DNA from: an uncultured Thermofilaceae archaeon
Lineage (GTDB): Archaea; Thermoproteota; Thermoprotei; Thermofilales; Thermofilaceae
DNA length: 64,000 bases
Direction: 5' to 3'
Assembly: GCA_938036345.1 (NCBI GenBank)
Contig: CALHPJ010000001.1
Coordinates: 124,001-188,000 of the forward strand
In this document: piece by piece, positions 8,218 through 16,997 of the stretch
How the letters are laid out: every line of letters begins with the position of its first letter
Position numbering within the stretch: the stretch's first letter is position 1
The notes under the pieces: generated by a model
Seen by the model: only the letters and a program-made list of their open reading frames with translations
Database searches by the model: none
What the model was told of the DNA's origin: nothing
Program-made: the position numbers and the translations under genes

Positions 8218-8498
8218 CCGCGGCAGCCCTCTTAGCAATTGGGCTATATTGTCTAGCGTCTAAACGCAACCTGGTAAAACTAGTGATGGGCTTAGAAATA
8301 GTAACAACAGCCGTAAACTTGAGTTTCATGGGTATGGGAATGAGGGGAAAGGGACCCGATCCGCTGGCTCAAGCTTACGTAGCAATAAACATGGCTATCG
8401 GTGCCGTGTTGATAGCGCTAGCCCTTAGCTTATTAGCGGTCGTGTACAGGCATTACGGCTCTCTCGACGCTTACAAGGTGAGCAGGCTACGTTGGTGA
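8190..8498 (+). CDS. Complex I-like subunit K (NuoK type)
   Basis: A three-helix subunit related to MrpC, part of the ion path next to the antiporter-like subunits. The start is a TTG at 8190 preceded by the ribosome-binding sequence GAGGTGAT at 8176-8183. This gives 102 residues, the family norm, whereas earlier starts run through the previous gene. The conserved buried acidic residue appears in GLEIVTTAVNLSFM (Glu in helix 2), and AQAYVAINMAIGAVLIALAL is a typical helix 3. The stop overlaps the start of the next gene in a GTGA arrangement. Confidence 0.87.
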   Translation: MGIPNAYTIAAAALLAIGLYCLASKRNLVKLVMGLEIVTTAVNLSFMGMGMRGKGPDPLAQAYVAINMAIGAVLIALALSLLAVVYRHYGSLDAYKVSRLRW

Positions 8499-9973
8499 TA
8501 CCCCCTCAAGACCTTCTCTTAATTCTTTTTGGCTCGGCTATAGTTACATCACTTTCAGATATTTTTGGTAAAAAACTTGGCGTTAAGTTGATCCCAGGCT
8601 ATATAGCGTCGCTTAGCTTAGCGGTAACTCTGCTTTTTTCAATAGGTTTAAAGCCTGGTAAGTATTCGCCACAGATCGCTGCACCTATCCCTGAGGCCGA
8701 GCTAATTGTCGACGGGCTTTCGAAACTTTTAGTGCAGCTTTTTTTAGCCGTAGCGGCGAGCGCGTCGGTGCACTCCCTCTCGTACATGAGAGAGGATGAT
8801 GATCTTGGGGCTTACTTTACCCTGCTGCTGCTGTTGACTGCAGGAGTTGCAGGTGCCGTGCTATCTAACGATCTCTTTACATTTTACTGCTTCTGGGAGC
8901 TAACTTCGATTTCCGCTTACTCTCTAGTCGGCTTCAGATGGTGGCACTGGGAGCCGGCTGAGGCCAGTCTTAAGTACTTGTTCATAGGCACAAGCGGAGC
9001 GCTAGTTACCCTCTACTCTGTATCCCTCGTTTACGGGTTAGCCGGAACCACGAACTTCGAAGAGGTGAAGTTATCTGTAGCTGGGCTAAGGGGGAGCATG
9101 CTAATGCAAGTAATTTCTACGTTTTTCCTCATTGGGCTGGGCACTTCGGCGGCGCTTGTTCCATTCCACAGCTGGCTCCCGGACGCGCACCCGGCCGCCC
9201 CCTCGCCTGTTAGCGCCCTTCTCTCCGGTGTGGTGGTCAACGTACCGTTGTACCTCATGATGCGCTTATACCTGGGGATACTGCCAGCTAATTTAAACCT
9301 CGGCTATGCGCTGATCGCTATGGGCTTGCTTTCGAGCATTTTTGGCAATCTCGCCGCTTTGAGGCAGTTGGACGTCAAGCGTTTCTTAGCGTACTCTACG
9401 ATTGCTAACGTTGGATATATGCTAGTTGGCCTTGGCGCAGCCCACAGGGCATTATCAGTTGGCTCTTCGTATCAAGCTGTGGAAGCGGTCACCGGAATGC
9501 TCATCCACATGGTAAACCACTCGCTGTCAAAAAGCCTACTCTTCCTATGCATAGGAAACGCGATTCACGGGATTGGAAGTCGCCTTTTCGAAAGCCTAGA
9601 AGGTTACGGAAGAGGAATGCGGTTAACCGGAGTTCTTTCGGCGATTGGACTGCTAAACTTAGCCGGCATACCCCCCCTGGCAGGCTACTGGGGGAAGATG
9701 CTTATAACGGTCGGCTTAGCGTTTAAATTGCAGGACCCCGTCATCACGCTGGCGTTACTGCTGCTCGAGGCAAACTTCGCGTTAGCAGCAGGTGCTTACG
9801 CTTACTTCATATTCAGAGAGTATAAAGGTTTGAAGCCTAAGGTTAAGGAGGCACCCCTTTACATGATACTTCCGGAGCTAGCCTTAGCTTTGGCCTGCAC
9901 AATCCTTTCGCTCAATCCCGCTTTGATTGTAGAGACCGTGCGCAGTTACGTGGAAGCTTTGTTGGGCCGATAA
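8495..9973 (+). CDS. Antiporter-like subunit (NuoN/MrpD/HyfF type)
   Basis: One of three large homologous ion-translocating membrane subunits. The roughly 492 residues give about 14 helices. Visible are the conserved glutamate helix (FYCFWELTSISAYSLVGFRWW) and the lysine/proline-rich region FHSWLPDAHPAAPSPVSALL. The start is the GTG at 8495 overlapping the previous stop (GTGA); a TTG three bases earlier is the alternative. The gene order K-N-L-M differs from the bacterial K-L-M-N, so N, L and M labels rest on sequence type rather than position. Confidence 0.88.
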   Translation: MIPPQDLLLILFGSAIVTSLSDIFGKKLGVKLIPGYIASLSLAVTLLFSIGLKPGKYSPQIAAPIPEAELIVDGLSKLLVQLFLAVAASASVHSLSYMREDDDLGAYFTLLLLLTAGVAGAVLSNDLFTFYCFWELTSISAYSLVGFRWWHWEPAEASLKYLFIGTSGALVTLYSVSLVYGLAGTTNFEEVKLSVAGLRGSMLMQVISTFFLIGLGTSAALVPFHSWLPDAHPAAPSPVSALLSGVVVNVPLYLMMRLYLGILPANLNLGYALIAMGLLSSIFGNLAALRQLDVKRFLAYSTIANVGYMLVGLGAAHRALSVGSSYQAVEAVTGMLIHMVNHSLSKSLLFLCIGNAIHGIGSRLFESLEGYGRGMRLTGVLSAIGLLNLAGIPPLAGYWGKMLITVGLAFKLQDPVITLALLLLEANFALAAGAYAYFIFREYKGLKPKVKEAPLYMILPELALALACTILSLNPALIVETVRSYVEALLGR

Positions 9974-9975
9974 GC

Positions 9976-11859
9976 ATGTACGAGTGGGTTAACCTTCTCT
10001 GGGTCATGCCAACTTTATGTGCACTTTCCATACCCTTGCTCAGCAGGGTAAGCAAGCTTCTCAGGGACATCGCACCCGCACTCGTATGCTGCGCAACTGT
10101 TGCTACAGCAGTTCTGCTTCTGAGATTGCCGGGAAGAGCGCCAGTATCGCTGAAGTTTGACTGGGTATTCCTACCGGGTTTCGGCAGGGTGCAGTTTGGC
10201 TTATACATCGATACACTTAGCGTCGTAATGTCGAATGTAGTTGCTTGGATTTCTCTGGTGGTTTTCATATACTCGCTGGGCTATATGGAGGGCGACTCAA
10301 GCCTTGACAGATATTGGTTTTTCATGCTATTGTTTCTTGGCGGGATGGAGCTACTAGTGATGTCCGAAAACCTGATTCAAATGCTGCTCGGCTGGGAGGT
10401 AGTAGGCGTATGCAGCTTCGCCCTGATCAGCTACTGGTACAAGGATTCGAAAGAGGAGAGGCGGGTAAGATGGGTGGGCGAACCCCCAGAAGAATACCCG
10501 CCCTCCCATTGCGGTCTGAAGGCCTTTTTAGTAACGCGGCTTGCTGATACCTTCATCGTAGCTGGGATAATCACGCTATCCATCATGGCTAGGACCGTGT
10601 CTTTCGCAGAGCTCCTCGCGCTCGACCCTGGGGAGAATAGGCTGCTGCAGGCGACGTTGGCGCTCCTATTCGTGGGTGCCACCGGGAAAAGCGCGCAGCT
10701 ACCCTTTACGGAGTGGCTCCCGGATGCCATGGCTGGACCGACCAGCGCCAGCGCCCTTATCCATGCTGCCACCATGGTGAAAGCGGGTGTATTTTTAACA
10801 GCGCGCGTGGTTCAAATAGCTTTAGCGTGGGGCTTAGGGGCTCGCTCACCTTCACTGTTTAAGTTCATTTTATGGACCGGGGTTTTAACCGCTTTCGCCG
10901 CGGCGCTCCAAGCCGTTGTAACTTCTGAACTGAAGAAGACGTTGGCATATTCGACTATGAGCCAGATCGGTTACATGCTAGCGTGTCTGGGAGCAGCTAG
11001 CGTAACCCGGGAGCTATCTCTGGCCTCATCCCTCTTCCACTTAATTAGCCACGCGATTTTCAAATCGGCGCTTTTCCTGTGCGCAGGTGTTATGATCCAC
11101 ACAGTAGGTTCACGGTTTTACGAAGATTTGAAAGGTATCGGCAGGAGCATGAAAGCTCTATACGTCTTCTTCGCAGTCGCTGCGCTTTCGCTCACAGGAG
11201 TACCACCGCTAATGGGTTTCTGGAGCAAAGAGGCCGTGCTAGCCAGTATCGTAAAGGCTGATACGCTGGCAGCTTTGCTGGCCATTGCGACTGCAGCCAT
11301 CACCGCTTTTTACACTGTAAGGATGCTAGCTTTAACCTATGGTGTCGGGGTAAAGCAGACCAGCCGCGTCCACAACAGTTTAAAGCTGACGATGCTTGCA
11401 CCTTGCGCTTTCCTAGCAGCGGCCTGTTTAGCTCTAGGGCTGCTGGGATCAACATTTGAAGAGCTTTTCTACTCAGCGTTTAGCTCAGCAGAACCAGGTA
11501 ACCTAGCATACACCCCCTTTACGCTAGGCGCAGTTGCAGCCGGGGCGGCGCTTGCAGCCCTGCACTATTTAAGGGCTTTCTCTTTCCCGGGCTTTCTAGA
11601 ACCGTTCAGATACGTGCTAAAGCATAGGCTATACTTAAACACTGCATACTATTTAGTTGCACGAGGTATCGCGTCTATGGGAACCTGCGCGGGGATTTTC
11701 GACAGTCTTTACACAAAAGCTCTTCTCTCAAGCGCGGCGGCTGCCAATAAGTTCGGGGAAAAGCTCAAAGTTCTTCAAACGGGAGTGCTCACGCACGAAG
11801 AACTCTTATGGGTAGTCGGGGGAGCGTTAATTTTGGCTTTACTAACGATATTTAGGTGA
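9976..11859 (+). CDS. Antiporter-like subunit L (NuoL/MrpA type)
   Basis: The largest membrane subunit, 627 residues and about 16 helices. The family signature TEWLPDAMAGPTSASALIHAATMVKAGVFL starts near residue 249 (only its start and end are quoted as motif), with MLLGWEVVGVCSFALISYWY holding the conserved Glu. The C-terminal part beyond residue 500 contains further hydrophobic stretches and could hold the lateral helix that in complex I runs along the arm; I did not resolve it. It lies two bases after the N-type gene and four before the M-type gene. Confidence 0.93.
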   Translation: MYEWVNLLWVMPTLCALSIPLLSRVSKLLRDIAPALVCCATVATAVLLLRLPGRAPVSLKFDWVFLPGFGRVQFGLYIDTLSVVMSNVVAWISLVVFIYSLGYMEGDSSLDRYWFFMLLFLGGMELLVMSENLIQMLLGWEVVGVCSFALISYWYKDSKEERRVRWVGEPPEEYPPSHCGLKAFLVTRLADTFIVAGIITLSIMARTVSFAELLALDPGENRLLQATLALLFVGATGKSAQLPFTEWLPDAMAGPTSASALIHAATMVKAGVFLTARVVQIALAWGLGARSPSLFKFILWTGVLTAFAAALQAVVTSELKKTLAYSTMSQIGYMLACLGAASVTRELSLASSLFHLISHAIFKSALFLCAGVMIHTVGSRFYEDLKGIGRSMKALYVFFAVAALSLTGVPPLMGFWSKEAVLASIVKADTLAALLAIATAAITAFYTVRMLALTYGVGVKQTSRVHNSLKLTMLAPCAFLAAACLALGLLGSTFEELFYSAFSSAEPGNLAYTPFTLGAVAAGAALAALHYLRAFSFPGFLEPFRYVLKHRLYLNTAYYLVARGIASMGTCAGIFDSLYTKALLSSAAAANKFGEKLKVLQTGVLTHEELLWVVGGALILALLTIFR

Positions 11860-11863
11860 GAGG

Positions 11864-13300
11864 ATGCTGCTGGCTTCCGTAGTGGCTCCACTGGTAGCGG
11901 CTCCCCTGCTGCTTGCAGTGAAGGATTGGAGAAAAGGAGGTTTTACGGCGGCGGCCTCTCTAGTCCTAGCCGTTTGCCTCCTGATGCCAGAGGTCATAAA
12001 GGCCTGTAAGGGTTTTTCAAGCCGGGAAGTTTACAACGTTGAACCCAGCCTATACCTGATAACTTTAGAGGGGGGCGGTTTTAACACGGTGTATGCTTTA
12101 ACGGTACTTGTCGTTTGCTCTCTCTCGGTTATTTACGCGTCCAGCTACATGCGCCATTTCGGGAATCCAGGCGTCTTCCTGGCGCTCTACTTGGTGGCGT
12201 CTTCCTCGCTAGTTGGAGTGACGCTTTCCGGAAGTTTAACCACGTTCTTCCTCTTCTACGAGTTTTTCCTCATACCTTCATGGCTTCTTATCCTCTACTG
12301 GGGTGGAGGCGAAGCGAAAAGCATCAGTTTTAAGTATCTTTTGTTTACTGAAGCAGGCGCCCTTGTCACAATGGCCGGAATAGCACTAATATATGATCAG
12401 TACCGCTCTCTGGCTTTTGCAGAGCTAAGAGAGATACTGAAGGACGTGAATCCCAGCGAAGTAATAGCCCCTATATCGCTTTTAATCGTGGGGCCTCTGG
12501 TGAAGTCTGCTTTGTTTCCGCTGCATGCTTGGCTACCCGACGCGCACTCCGAGGCTCCAACACCCGTTTCAGTGCAACTAACACTCGCAGTCGGAATAGG
12601 TAACTGGGCTTTAGCTAGGATCCTCCTTTTTTCTGCACCGATTGCGCTCGAGGTTCCACCCCTGAGGGCAACCCTTATGGCAATGGCTGCCGTAACAATG
12701 ATTTACGGAAGCCTGGCAGCTTTATCTCAAAGGGATCTAAAGAGGGTACTAGCATTCTCCAGTATCAGCCAGAGCGGTTACGCGTTGCTAGGTATAGCCA
12801 GCGGAGCCGAGGTTGGCGTAACTAGTAGCGCGCTGATATTTGTTGCGCACTCTATGGCTAAGTCTTTGCTGTTCATGGTGTCCGGGTGCGTAGAGAGGGC
12901 AACGAATACTAGGCTAGTTGATAGGTTGGGCGGTTTAGCGGCTTGCATGCCTTTGGCGGCTATTTCCGCATTCATCGGTTTTCTATGCCTCTCGGGCATA
13001 CCACCGACACTAGGGTTTTGGGCTGAGCTCATGATATTTTTTGGAGTCTTCGCCACCATCCTGGATAGGGGATATTTCGGCTTTATAGCGGGTATCGTAC
13101 TACTGGTTTCATCCACCCTTACTGCGGCATATGGGTTGTCAACCTTCAGAAAGGTCTTCTACGGTGCTGCTAGGGAGCTCGAGGTCCATGAAAGCGGGTT
13201 ATCCATAATTCAGTTTATCCCGCTTATTTTAGCACTGCTTTTAATTGTTTTAGGGGCTTACCCCAGCTTAATCGTAAACATGCTTATACGTACCGAGTAG
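11864..13300 (+). CDS. Antiporter-like subunit M (NuoM/MrpD type)
   Basis: The third antiporter-like subunit, 478 residues, about 14 helices. It shows FFLFYEFFLIPSWLLILYWGG (NuoM-type Glu helix), SALFPLHAWLPDAHSEAPTPVS and HSMAKSLLFMVSGC. The histidine-lysine pairs and the PLHAWLPDAHSEAP form distinguish it as M rather than N. It is the last gene of the operon; 62 bases later a convergent gene ends. No clear terminator sequence is visible in that gap. Confidence 0.92.
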   Translation: MLLASVVAPLVAAPLLLAVKDWRKGGFTAAASLVLAVCLLMPEVIKACKGFSSREVYNVEPSLYLITLEGGGFNTVYALTVLVVCSLSVIYASSYMRHFGNPGVFLALYLVASSSLVGVTLSGSLTTFFLFYEFFLIPSWLLILYWGGGEAKSISFKYLLFTEAGALVTMAGIALIYDQYRSLAFAELREILKDVNPSEVIAPISLLIVGPLVKSALFPLHAWLPDAHSEAPTPVSVQLTLAVGIGNWALARILLFSAPIALEVPPLRATLMAMAAVTMIYGSLAALSQRDLKRVLAFSSISQSGYALLGIASGAEVGVTSSALIFVAHSMAKSLLFMVSGCVERATNTRLVDRLGGLAACMPLAAISAFIGFLCLSGIPPTLGFWAELMIFFGVFATILDRGYFGFIAGIVLLVSSTLTAAYGLSTFRKVFYGAARELEVHESGLSIIQFIPLILALLLIVLGAYPSLIVNMLIRTE

Positions 13301-13362
13301 GCGCACCGCGCTAAATGGATTAAGTGGATAACAGCCGGCTTTGGAACTTCGGTTGCGTCCCC

Positions 13363-14889
13363 TCACAGCGCGGCTTTACCTAGGGATCTCTCTACTTCTC
13401 TCCCCTTCCTTTTCACATAAGCTAGGAAGAGCTTCAAGAGGATTCTGAGCGGTGCATAAGCTACTCCCTTCAGGTACATGTGGGACAGTATGTCCTCCGC
13501 CCACTTTACCGAGTGCCAAAGGCACTTCCGGAGGACCTCTATGTGCTGGTCAGTTAGGTGGTCCCTGAGGAACCAAGTTCTATCTTTAAGCAAGCCTAGC
13601 GGAACGAAGAACATGGGCACGATAAGGCTCCGATAATTGCTTAGCTCGTCGAGCAGCTCCAGCGTTGCAACTACGTCCTCTTCTCGTTCATCTGGAAGCC
13701 CAAGAATTAGAGTGGCAGCCGGCACAACCTTGTGCTCATGCATGATAGCGAATGCATCCTTCACCACCTCTGGCCACTTGCTAGCTGGATAAGGGGCGGC
13801 CTTGGCTGGCATTATTTTCTCAGCAAGCCTCGGAGAGCCGGTTTCGATACCGACTTCCACACCGATCCACTCTTGGTTGTCATCGTATAGGATATCGGTT
13901 AGTTGGCTAACTAAATTATACTTTTCCTGGGAGTATTTTACCAGCGCCAGTGTTACGTGGCTCCACGTGACAACCCTGCAGTACTTCTTAGCTAGTTTAT
14001 GCAGCTGGGTAAGCAGGTCCGGGTTAGGCTCGATCCCCTTGGAGCCGTACATGAACACGTCCTCTGAGTGGAGAATGCACTTCTTCAACCCGGCGCGCAC
14101 GTTAACCTGGATTTCTCTTTCGATTTTGTCGAGCGGGTAGTGGCGGAGTGGTCTCAGCGTTACCGAGCAGAACCTACACCCCCGAGGACATCCCCTCGTA
14201 ATCTCCACAAGCCCGTTAACGCTCGCGCCTTTAATATCCGGTATTTCATCGAGTGAAGGCGCTTCCCCGGGGCCAACGTAGACGTAGAGTGGAAGATCTT
14301 CCCCGTTTAATGCCTTGTTTGCCAGCTCCACCACAACCTTATCAGCCTCACCGTCCACAACAGTATCCACTCCGAACTCCCGCCAGTAGTCGGTTCTCCA
14401 CAGCCACTGCCAAGCCGCGGGGCCCCCAACAATGATCTTGAGTCCCCGCTTTTTAGCCTCCCTGATCTCCGGTTTGCGCATGAACCTTTTGAAGCTCCTG
14501 CTGTTAAGAGGTTCGGAGCCCGTGATTAACCACCACTCTATGCTGGGGGAGCACATGGCAAAGAAGTCGTGGTGCCCTACCATGAGAACCTTAGCGTGCT
14601 TGAGATGCTTGCCCAGGTGGTCGGGATCAATTACCGCTGCGTTAATCCCAGCACTCACCAGCGAAGCCTCAATTTTCCTCAGGCCGTAAGGGGCCTCCAG
14701 CGGCCTTCCCAGCTTATCTACCTTCGGCTTGGGAGCGCACATCCACATCCAGAGGCGCTCGGGTAAGCCGATAGGGGGTCCCGTGGCTGCAAAGCCTAGA
14801 AACTCCTTGCCGTGGTGGTTGCTCATCATCGTCCTATCTGACGTTATGACCACGTCAAACCTCATCCCTCTCACCCGGGTTACTGGCAT
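13363..14889 (-). CDS. Radical SAM protein with B12-binding-type N-terminal region
   Basis: A 508-residue radical SAM enzyme. The [4Fe-4S] motif CPRGCRFC gives C234, C238, C241 (CxxxCxxC), followed by conserved barrel elements including GVEVGIETGSPRLAEK and a P-ATLILGLPDE strand. The first 220 residues have the layout of a cobalamin-binding Rossmann domain (VLMVGHHDFF, KIIVGGPAAW, GEADKVV), although the DxHxxG lower-ligand motif is absent, so cobalamin could bind base-off or not at all. A second start at 14865 (MRFDVVITSD) would shorten the overlap with the upstream gene and is my preferred alternative. Archaeal relatives of this shape include lipid-modifying enzymes such as the GDGT ring synthases, but the substrate cannot be read from the sequence. 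Confidence 0.85.
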   Translation of the reverse strand: MPVTRVRGMRFDVVITSDRTMMSNHHGKEFLGFAATGPPIGLPERLWMWMCAPKPKVDKLGRPLEAPYGLRKIEASLVSAGINAAVIDPDHLGKHLKHAKVLMVGHHDFFAMCSPSIEWWLITGSEPLNSRSFKRFMRKPEIREAKKRGLKIIVGGPAAWQWLWRTDYWREFGVDTVVDGEADKVVVELANKALNGEDLPLYVYVGPGEAPSLDEIPDIKGASVNGLVEITRGCPRGCRFCSVTLRPLRHYPLDKIEREIQVNVRAGLKKCILHSEDVFMYGSKGIEPNPDLLTQLHKLAKKYCRVVTWSHVTLALVKYSQEKYNLVSQLTDILYDDNQEWIGVEVGIETGSPRLAEKIMPAKAAPYPASKWPEVVKDAFAIMHEHKVVPAATLILGLPDEREEDVVATLELLDELSNYRSLIVPMFFVPLGLLKDRTWFLRDHLTDQHIEVLRKCLWHSVKWAEDILSHMYLKGVAYAPLRILLKLFLAYVKRKGREVERSLGKAAL

Positions 14890-15064
14890 AAACTACGATC
14901 GTTTTGCTCACGTTAGACAGAAGGAAGTTCCTGAGCCTCTCTATAGCGGAGATTTTGTCATCCGTTTTCACCAGTATGGTAATCCTCTGGGCTTCGGAGC
15001 TTACAGCTGAGAGGAATTCTTTTTCATCCGAACCCTCCCGCAGGATTACCCTAGCTTCTTTCAT
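14855..15064 (-). CDS. Small protein between regulator and radical SAM gene, unknown
   Basis: A 69-residue protein whose start (MKEARVILREGSDEKEF) lies inside the end of the upstream regulator gene (14-base overlap) and whose stop lies inside the start of the radical SAM gene. The overlaps on both sides argue that it is a real coupled gene. It predicts an alpha/beta fold with strands RITILVK and KTIVVYAS and no membrane segment. It may act with the regulator or the radical SAM enzyme; nothing further can be said. Confidence 0.6.
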   Translation of the reverse strand: MKEARVILREGSDEKEFLSAVSSEAQRITILVKTDDKISAIERLRNFLLSNVSKTIVVYASNPGERDEV

Positions 15065-15494
15065 CCAGGTCACCTGTGAATCTTTTAAGAAGCAAGCTAA
15101 GCTCGTTTTCAATCATGGTGAGATTCGTCTCGCGCAAAAGGTGGGAGTTTCTACGTAAAGCAACTACGTGCGTCCTAGCTTTTTCCAGTATGCTAGCGTG
15201 TAGTCCAAGCAGTGCCTTCCCTAAAGTTGTTCTAGGCTTGTAAGCGAATTCCCGGCCGAGCTTATATCTCGTAATCAAGCGCTTGCCTTCGAGCATCCTG
15301 GTGGCAGCCGAGATCGCAGATTTACTGTAGCCAGTAATCTGGATCAGCTCTTTACTGCTGAGGGGTCGGCTGAACAGGTATAGCGCTGCCAGTACAACAG
15401 CACCGCTCCGGGGCAACCCGGCTGAGGTAAGCAAGTACGCTATAACCAGCAGGGCTTCAGTAACCGCCAGAGGCCTCCTCTTGAAACCGAGCAT
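15051..15494 (-). CDS. Winged-helix transcriptional regulator (MarR/GbsR-like)
   Basis: A 147-residue DNA-binding protein. After a short basic N-terminus comes a winged-helix pattern: SGAVVLAALYLFSR, then helix-turn-helix SSKELIQITGYSKSAISAATR and the wing KRLITRYKLGREFAYKP. The C-terminal 60 residues are helical and likely dimerise. It is the first gene of a three-gene minus-strand operon with the small protein and the radical SAM enzyme, and it diverges from the sugar kinase gene, so those two units are its probable targets. Confidence 0.8.
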   Translation of the reverse strand: MLGFKRRPLAVTEALLVIAYLLTSAGLPRSGAVVLAALYLFSRPLSSKELIQITGYSKSAISAATRMLEGKRLITRYKLGREFAYKPRTTLGKALLGLHASILEKARTHVVALRRNSHLLRETNLTMIENELSLLLKRFTGDLDERS

Positions 15495-15530
15495 CTAAGC
15501 CACCTTTCCGTCCACAGGGATGTGAACTTT

Positions 15531-15566
15531 CAAATATAAAGCTTTTCGAACTTTATTTATTTAAAG
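15531..15566. promoter_or_regulatory. Divergent TATA elements between regulator and sugar kinase
   Basis: Two AT elements are visible. CAAATATAAAGC (15531-15542), read on the minus strand, lies about 40 bases before the regulator start. CTTTATTTATTTAAAG (15551-15566) lies about 30 bases before the kinase GTG. They nearly abut, so binding of the regulator here could control both directions. Confidence 0.5.
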
Positions 15567-15589
15567 CAGTGACGCCCGCTTGAAACCGG

Positions 15590-16570
15590 GTGTTGCGTGT
15601 GGGCATCCCGGTGGTGTGCGCAGGTGAAATACTGGTGGACCTGATACCGAGGGAAGTCGGACCCTACCGGGAGGGAAGTCTCATCGAGATACACTTTGGC
15701 GGTGCACCGGCCAACGTTGCCGTTGGTGTATCTAGGCTCGGAGTTGAAAGCGCTTTCCTGGGGGCTGTTGGGAACGACCCTCTCGGAGACATGCTAATTG
15801 AGTACCTGAAAATGGAAAGGGTTTTTGAAAAATGGGTAGCTAGGAAGAATGCCAGGACAAGCCTCGCTTTCGTGATGGCTAAACCAGGCGGGGAGAGGGA
15901 TTTCTTCTTTTACAGACTACCTTGGGCGCTAACTGCAGACGCTTTATTGTCCGTGGAAGACGTTGACTGGAGCGCCATTAAAAAGTCACAGGTAATCCAC
16001 ATATCCGGGGTGGCTTTATCCCAGCCCCCACTCCGTAACACCATGCTCGAGGTTATGAAGGTCGCAGCCGAAGAAGGTATCCACGTGTCCTTGGATCCCA
16101 ACTATAGGCCGGATATATGGTTAAACGCTGAGTGGGCTGCGAGGGAGGCTGTCAACAAGGCCCTGAGTTACGCAGATGTAGTGATGTTCGGTTACGACGA
16201 AATGCTTCCCTTATTCGGAACAGAGGATCACGTGCAGGTAGCTAGATCTCTGCTTTCTCGCAACAGCCGGTTAAAGTACGTTGCCGTGAGATTAGGTTCA
16301 AAAGGCGCTTTCGTCGCTGGCAGGGATCGCGAAGTCTTTTCCAAGGCTTTTAAGGTTCAAGCAGTCGATACAACGGGAGCGGGTGATGCATGGGCAGCTG
16401 GTTTCATAGTTTTCAAGCTTGTAGAAGAGAGGAGCCTTGAGGAGGCCGTCATGCTGGCCAACGCTGTGGCAGGCATCAAGTGCACCAAGCGGGGGGCAAC
16501 GTTCGGAATGCCCCGGAGAGACGAGTTGAAGGCCTTCCTCCAGAAGGAGGGAATTGAAGTAGATATTTAA
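15590..16570 (+). CDS. PfkB-family sugar kinase
   Basis: ATP-dependent phosphorylation of a sugar or sugar acid. The 326-residue protein has the ribokinase-fold N-terminal motif GGAPANVAVGVSRLG (about 37-51), VGNDPLGD, and the C-terminal anion hole with catalytic base DTTGAGDAWAAGF (around residues 258-270). The overall pattern resembles fructokinases and 2-keto-3-deoxygluconate kinases; the substrate is not determined by what I can see. The start is the GTG at 15590 (a TTG at 15593 is possible), about 30 bases from the TATA element. It converges with the following gene, ending five bases from it. Confidence 0.87.
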   Translation: MLRVGIPVVCAGEILVDLIPREVGPYREGSLIEIHFGGAPANVAVGVSRLGVESAFLGAVGNDPLGDMLIEYLKMERVFEKWVARKNARTSLAFVMAKPGGERDFFFYRLPWALTADALLSVEDVDWSAIKKSQVIHISGVALSQPPLRNTMLEVMKVAAEEGIHVSLDPNYRPDIWLNAEWAAREAVNKALSYADVVMFGYDEMLPLFGTEDHVQVARSLLSRNSRLKYVAVRLGSKGAFVAGRDREVFSKAFKVQAVDTTGAGDAWAAGFIVFKLVEERSLEEAVMLANAVAGIKCTKRGATFGMPRRDELKAFLQKEGIEVDI

Positions 16571-16574
16571 TTGC

Positions 16575-16928
16575 TTATTTACGCTTTCGGCTCCCTACTC
16601 TAGCTAGCTCAGACTTTATTCTGTTAAATTCATCACCGCTTATGGAATTTGCCACGCTTTGCCCCCATGCCGTCAGCTTTACTTCATACTCCCTGAGGTC
16701 TAAAAGTCCCCACTCAGCGAGCTTTTGCACGGATTTTAGGAGCCTTCTAACGAGCTCTTCATACTCGGTTGTACCCTGCTGAGCGCCGGTTAACTCAGCT
16801 ATGGCTCTAGCGACAAACTCGTGCTGGCTCATACCACCTCTAGAAAACAGTATGCTGCCGAAGTACTCCTGGGCAATACCCGCTAGCACCATTTTATCGA
16901 ATTGGTCAAACATTTCTTCCTCGGACAT
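16575..16928 (-). CDS. Hypothetical helical protein, possible winged-helix type
   Basis: A 117-residue protein beginning MSEEEMFDQFDKMVL. I chose the ATG at 16928 because a TATA-like element (16949-16965) lies about 28 bases upstream on this strand; the longer reading to 17003 would overlap the divergent regulator start. The centre (ELVRRLLKSVQKLAEWGLLDLREYEVKLTAWGQSVANS) resembles the recognition helix and wing of a degenerate winged-helix domain. No other feature is recognisable. It faces the HTH regulator gene across a 69-base gap. Confidence 0.6.
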   Translation of the reverse strand: MSEEEMFDQFDKMVLAGIAQEYFGSILFSRGGMSQHEFVARAIAELTGAQQGTTEYEELVRRLLKSVQKLAEWGLLDLREYEVKLTAWGQSVANSISGDEFNRIKSELARVGSRKRK

Positions 16929-16948
16929 CGAGGTGGCAACTTGCAGGA

Positions 16949-16965
16949 GGTTTTTATGTGTTATC
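16949..16965. promoter_or_regulatory. AT-rich promoter element between divergent genes
   Basis: The element GGTTTTTATGTGTTATC lies about 28 bases from the ATG at 16928 on one side and about 40 bases from the ATG at 16998 on the other, and it decides the starts of both genes. Confidence 0.4.
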
Positions 16966-16997
16966 CCCCCTCCGATTGTTTGGAAGGTGGGTGGCTT

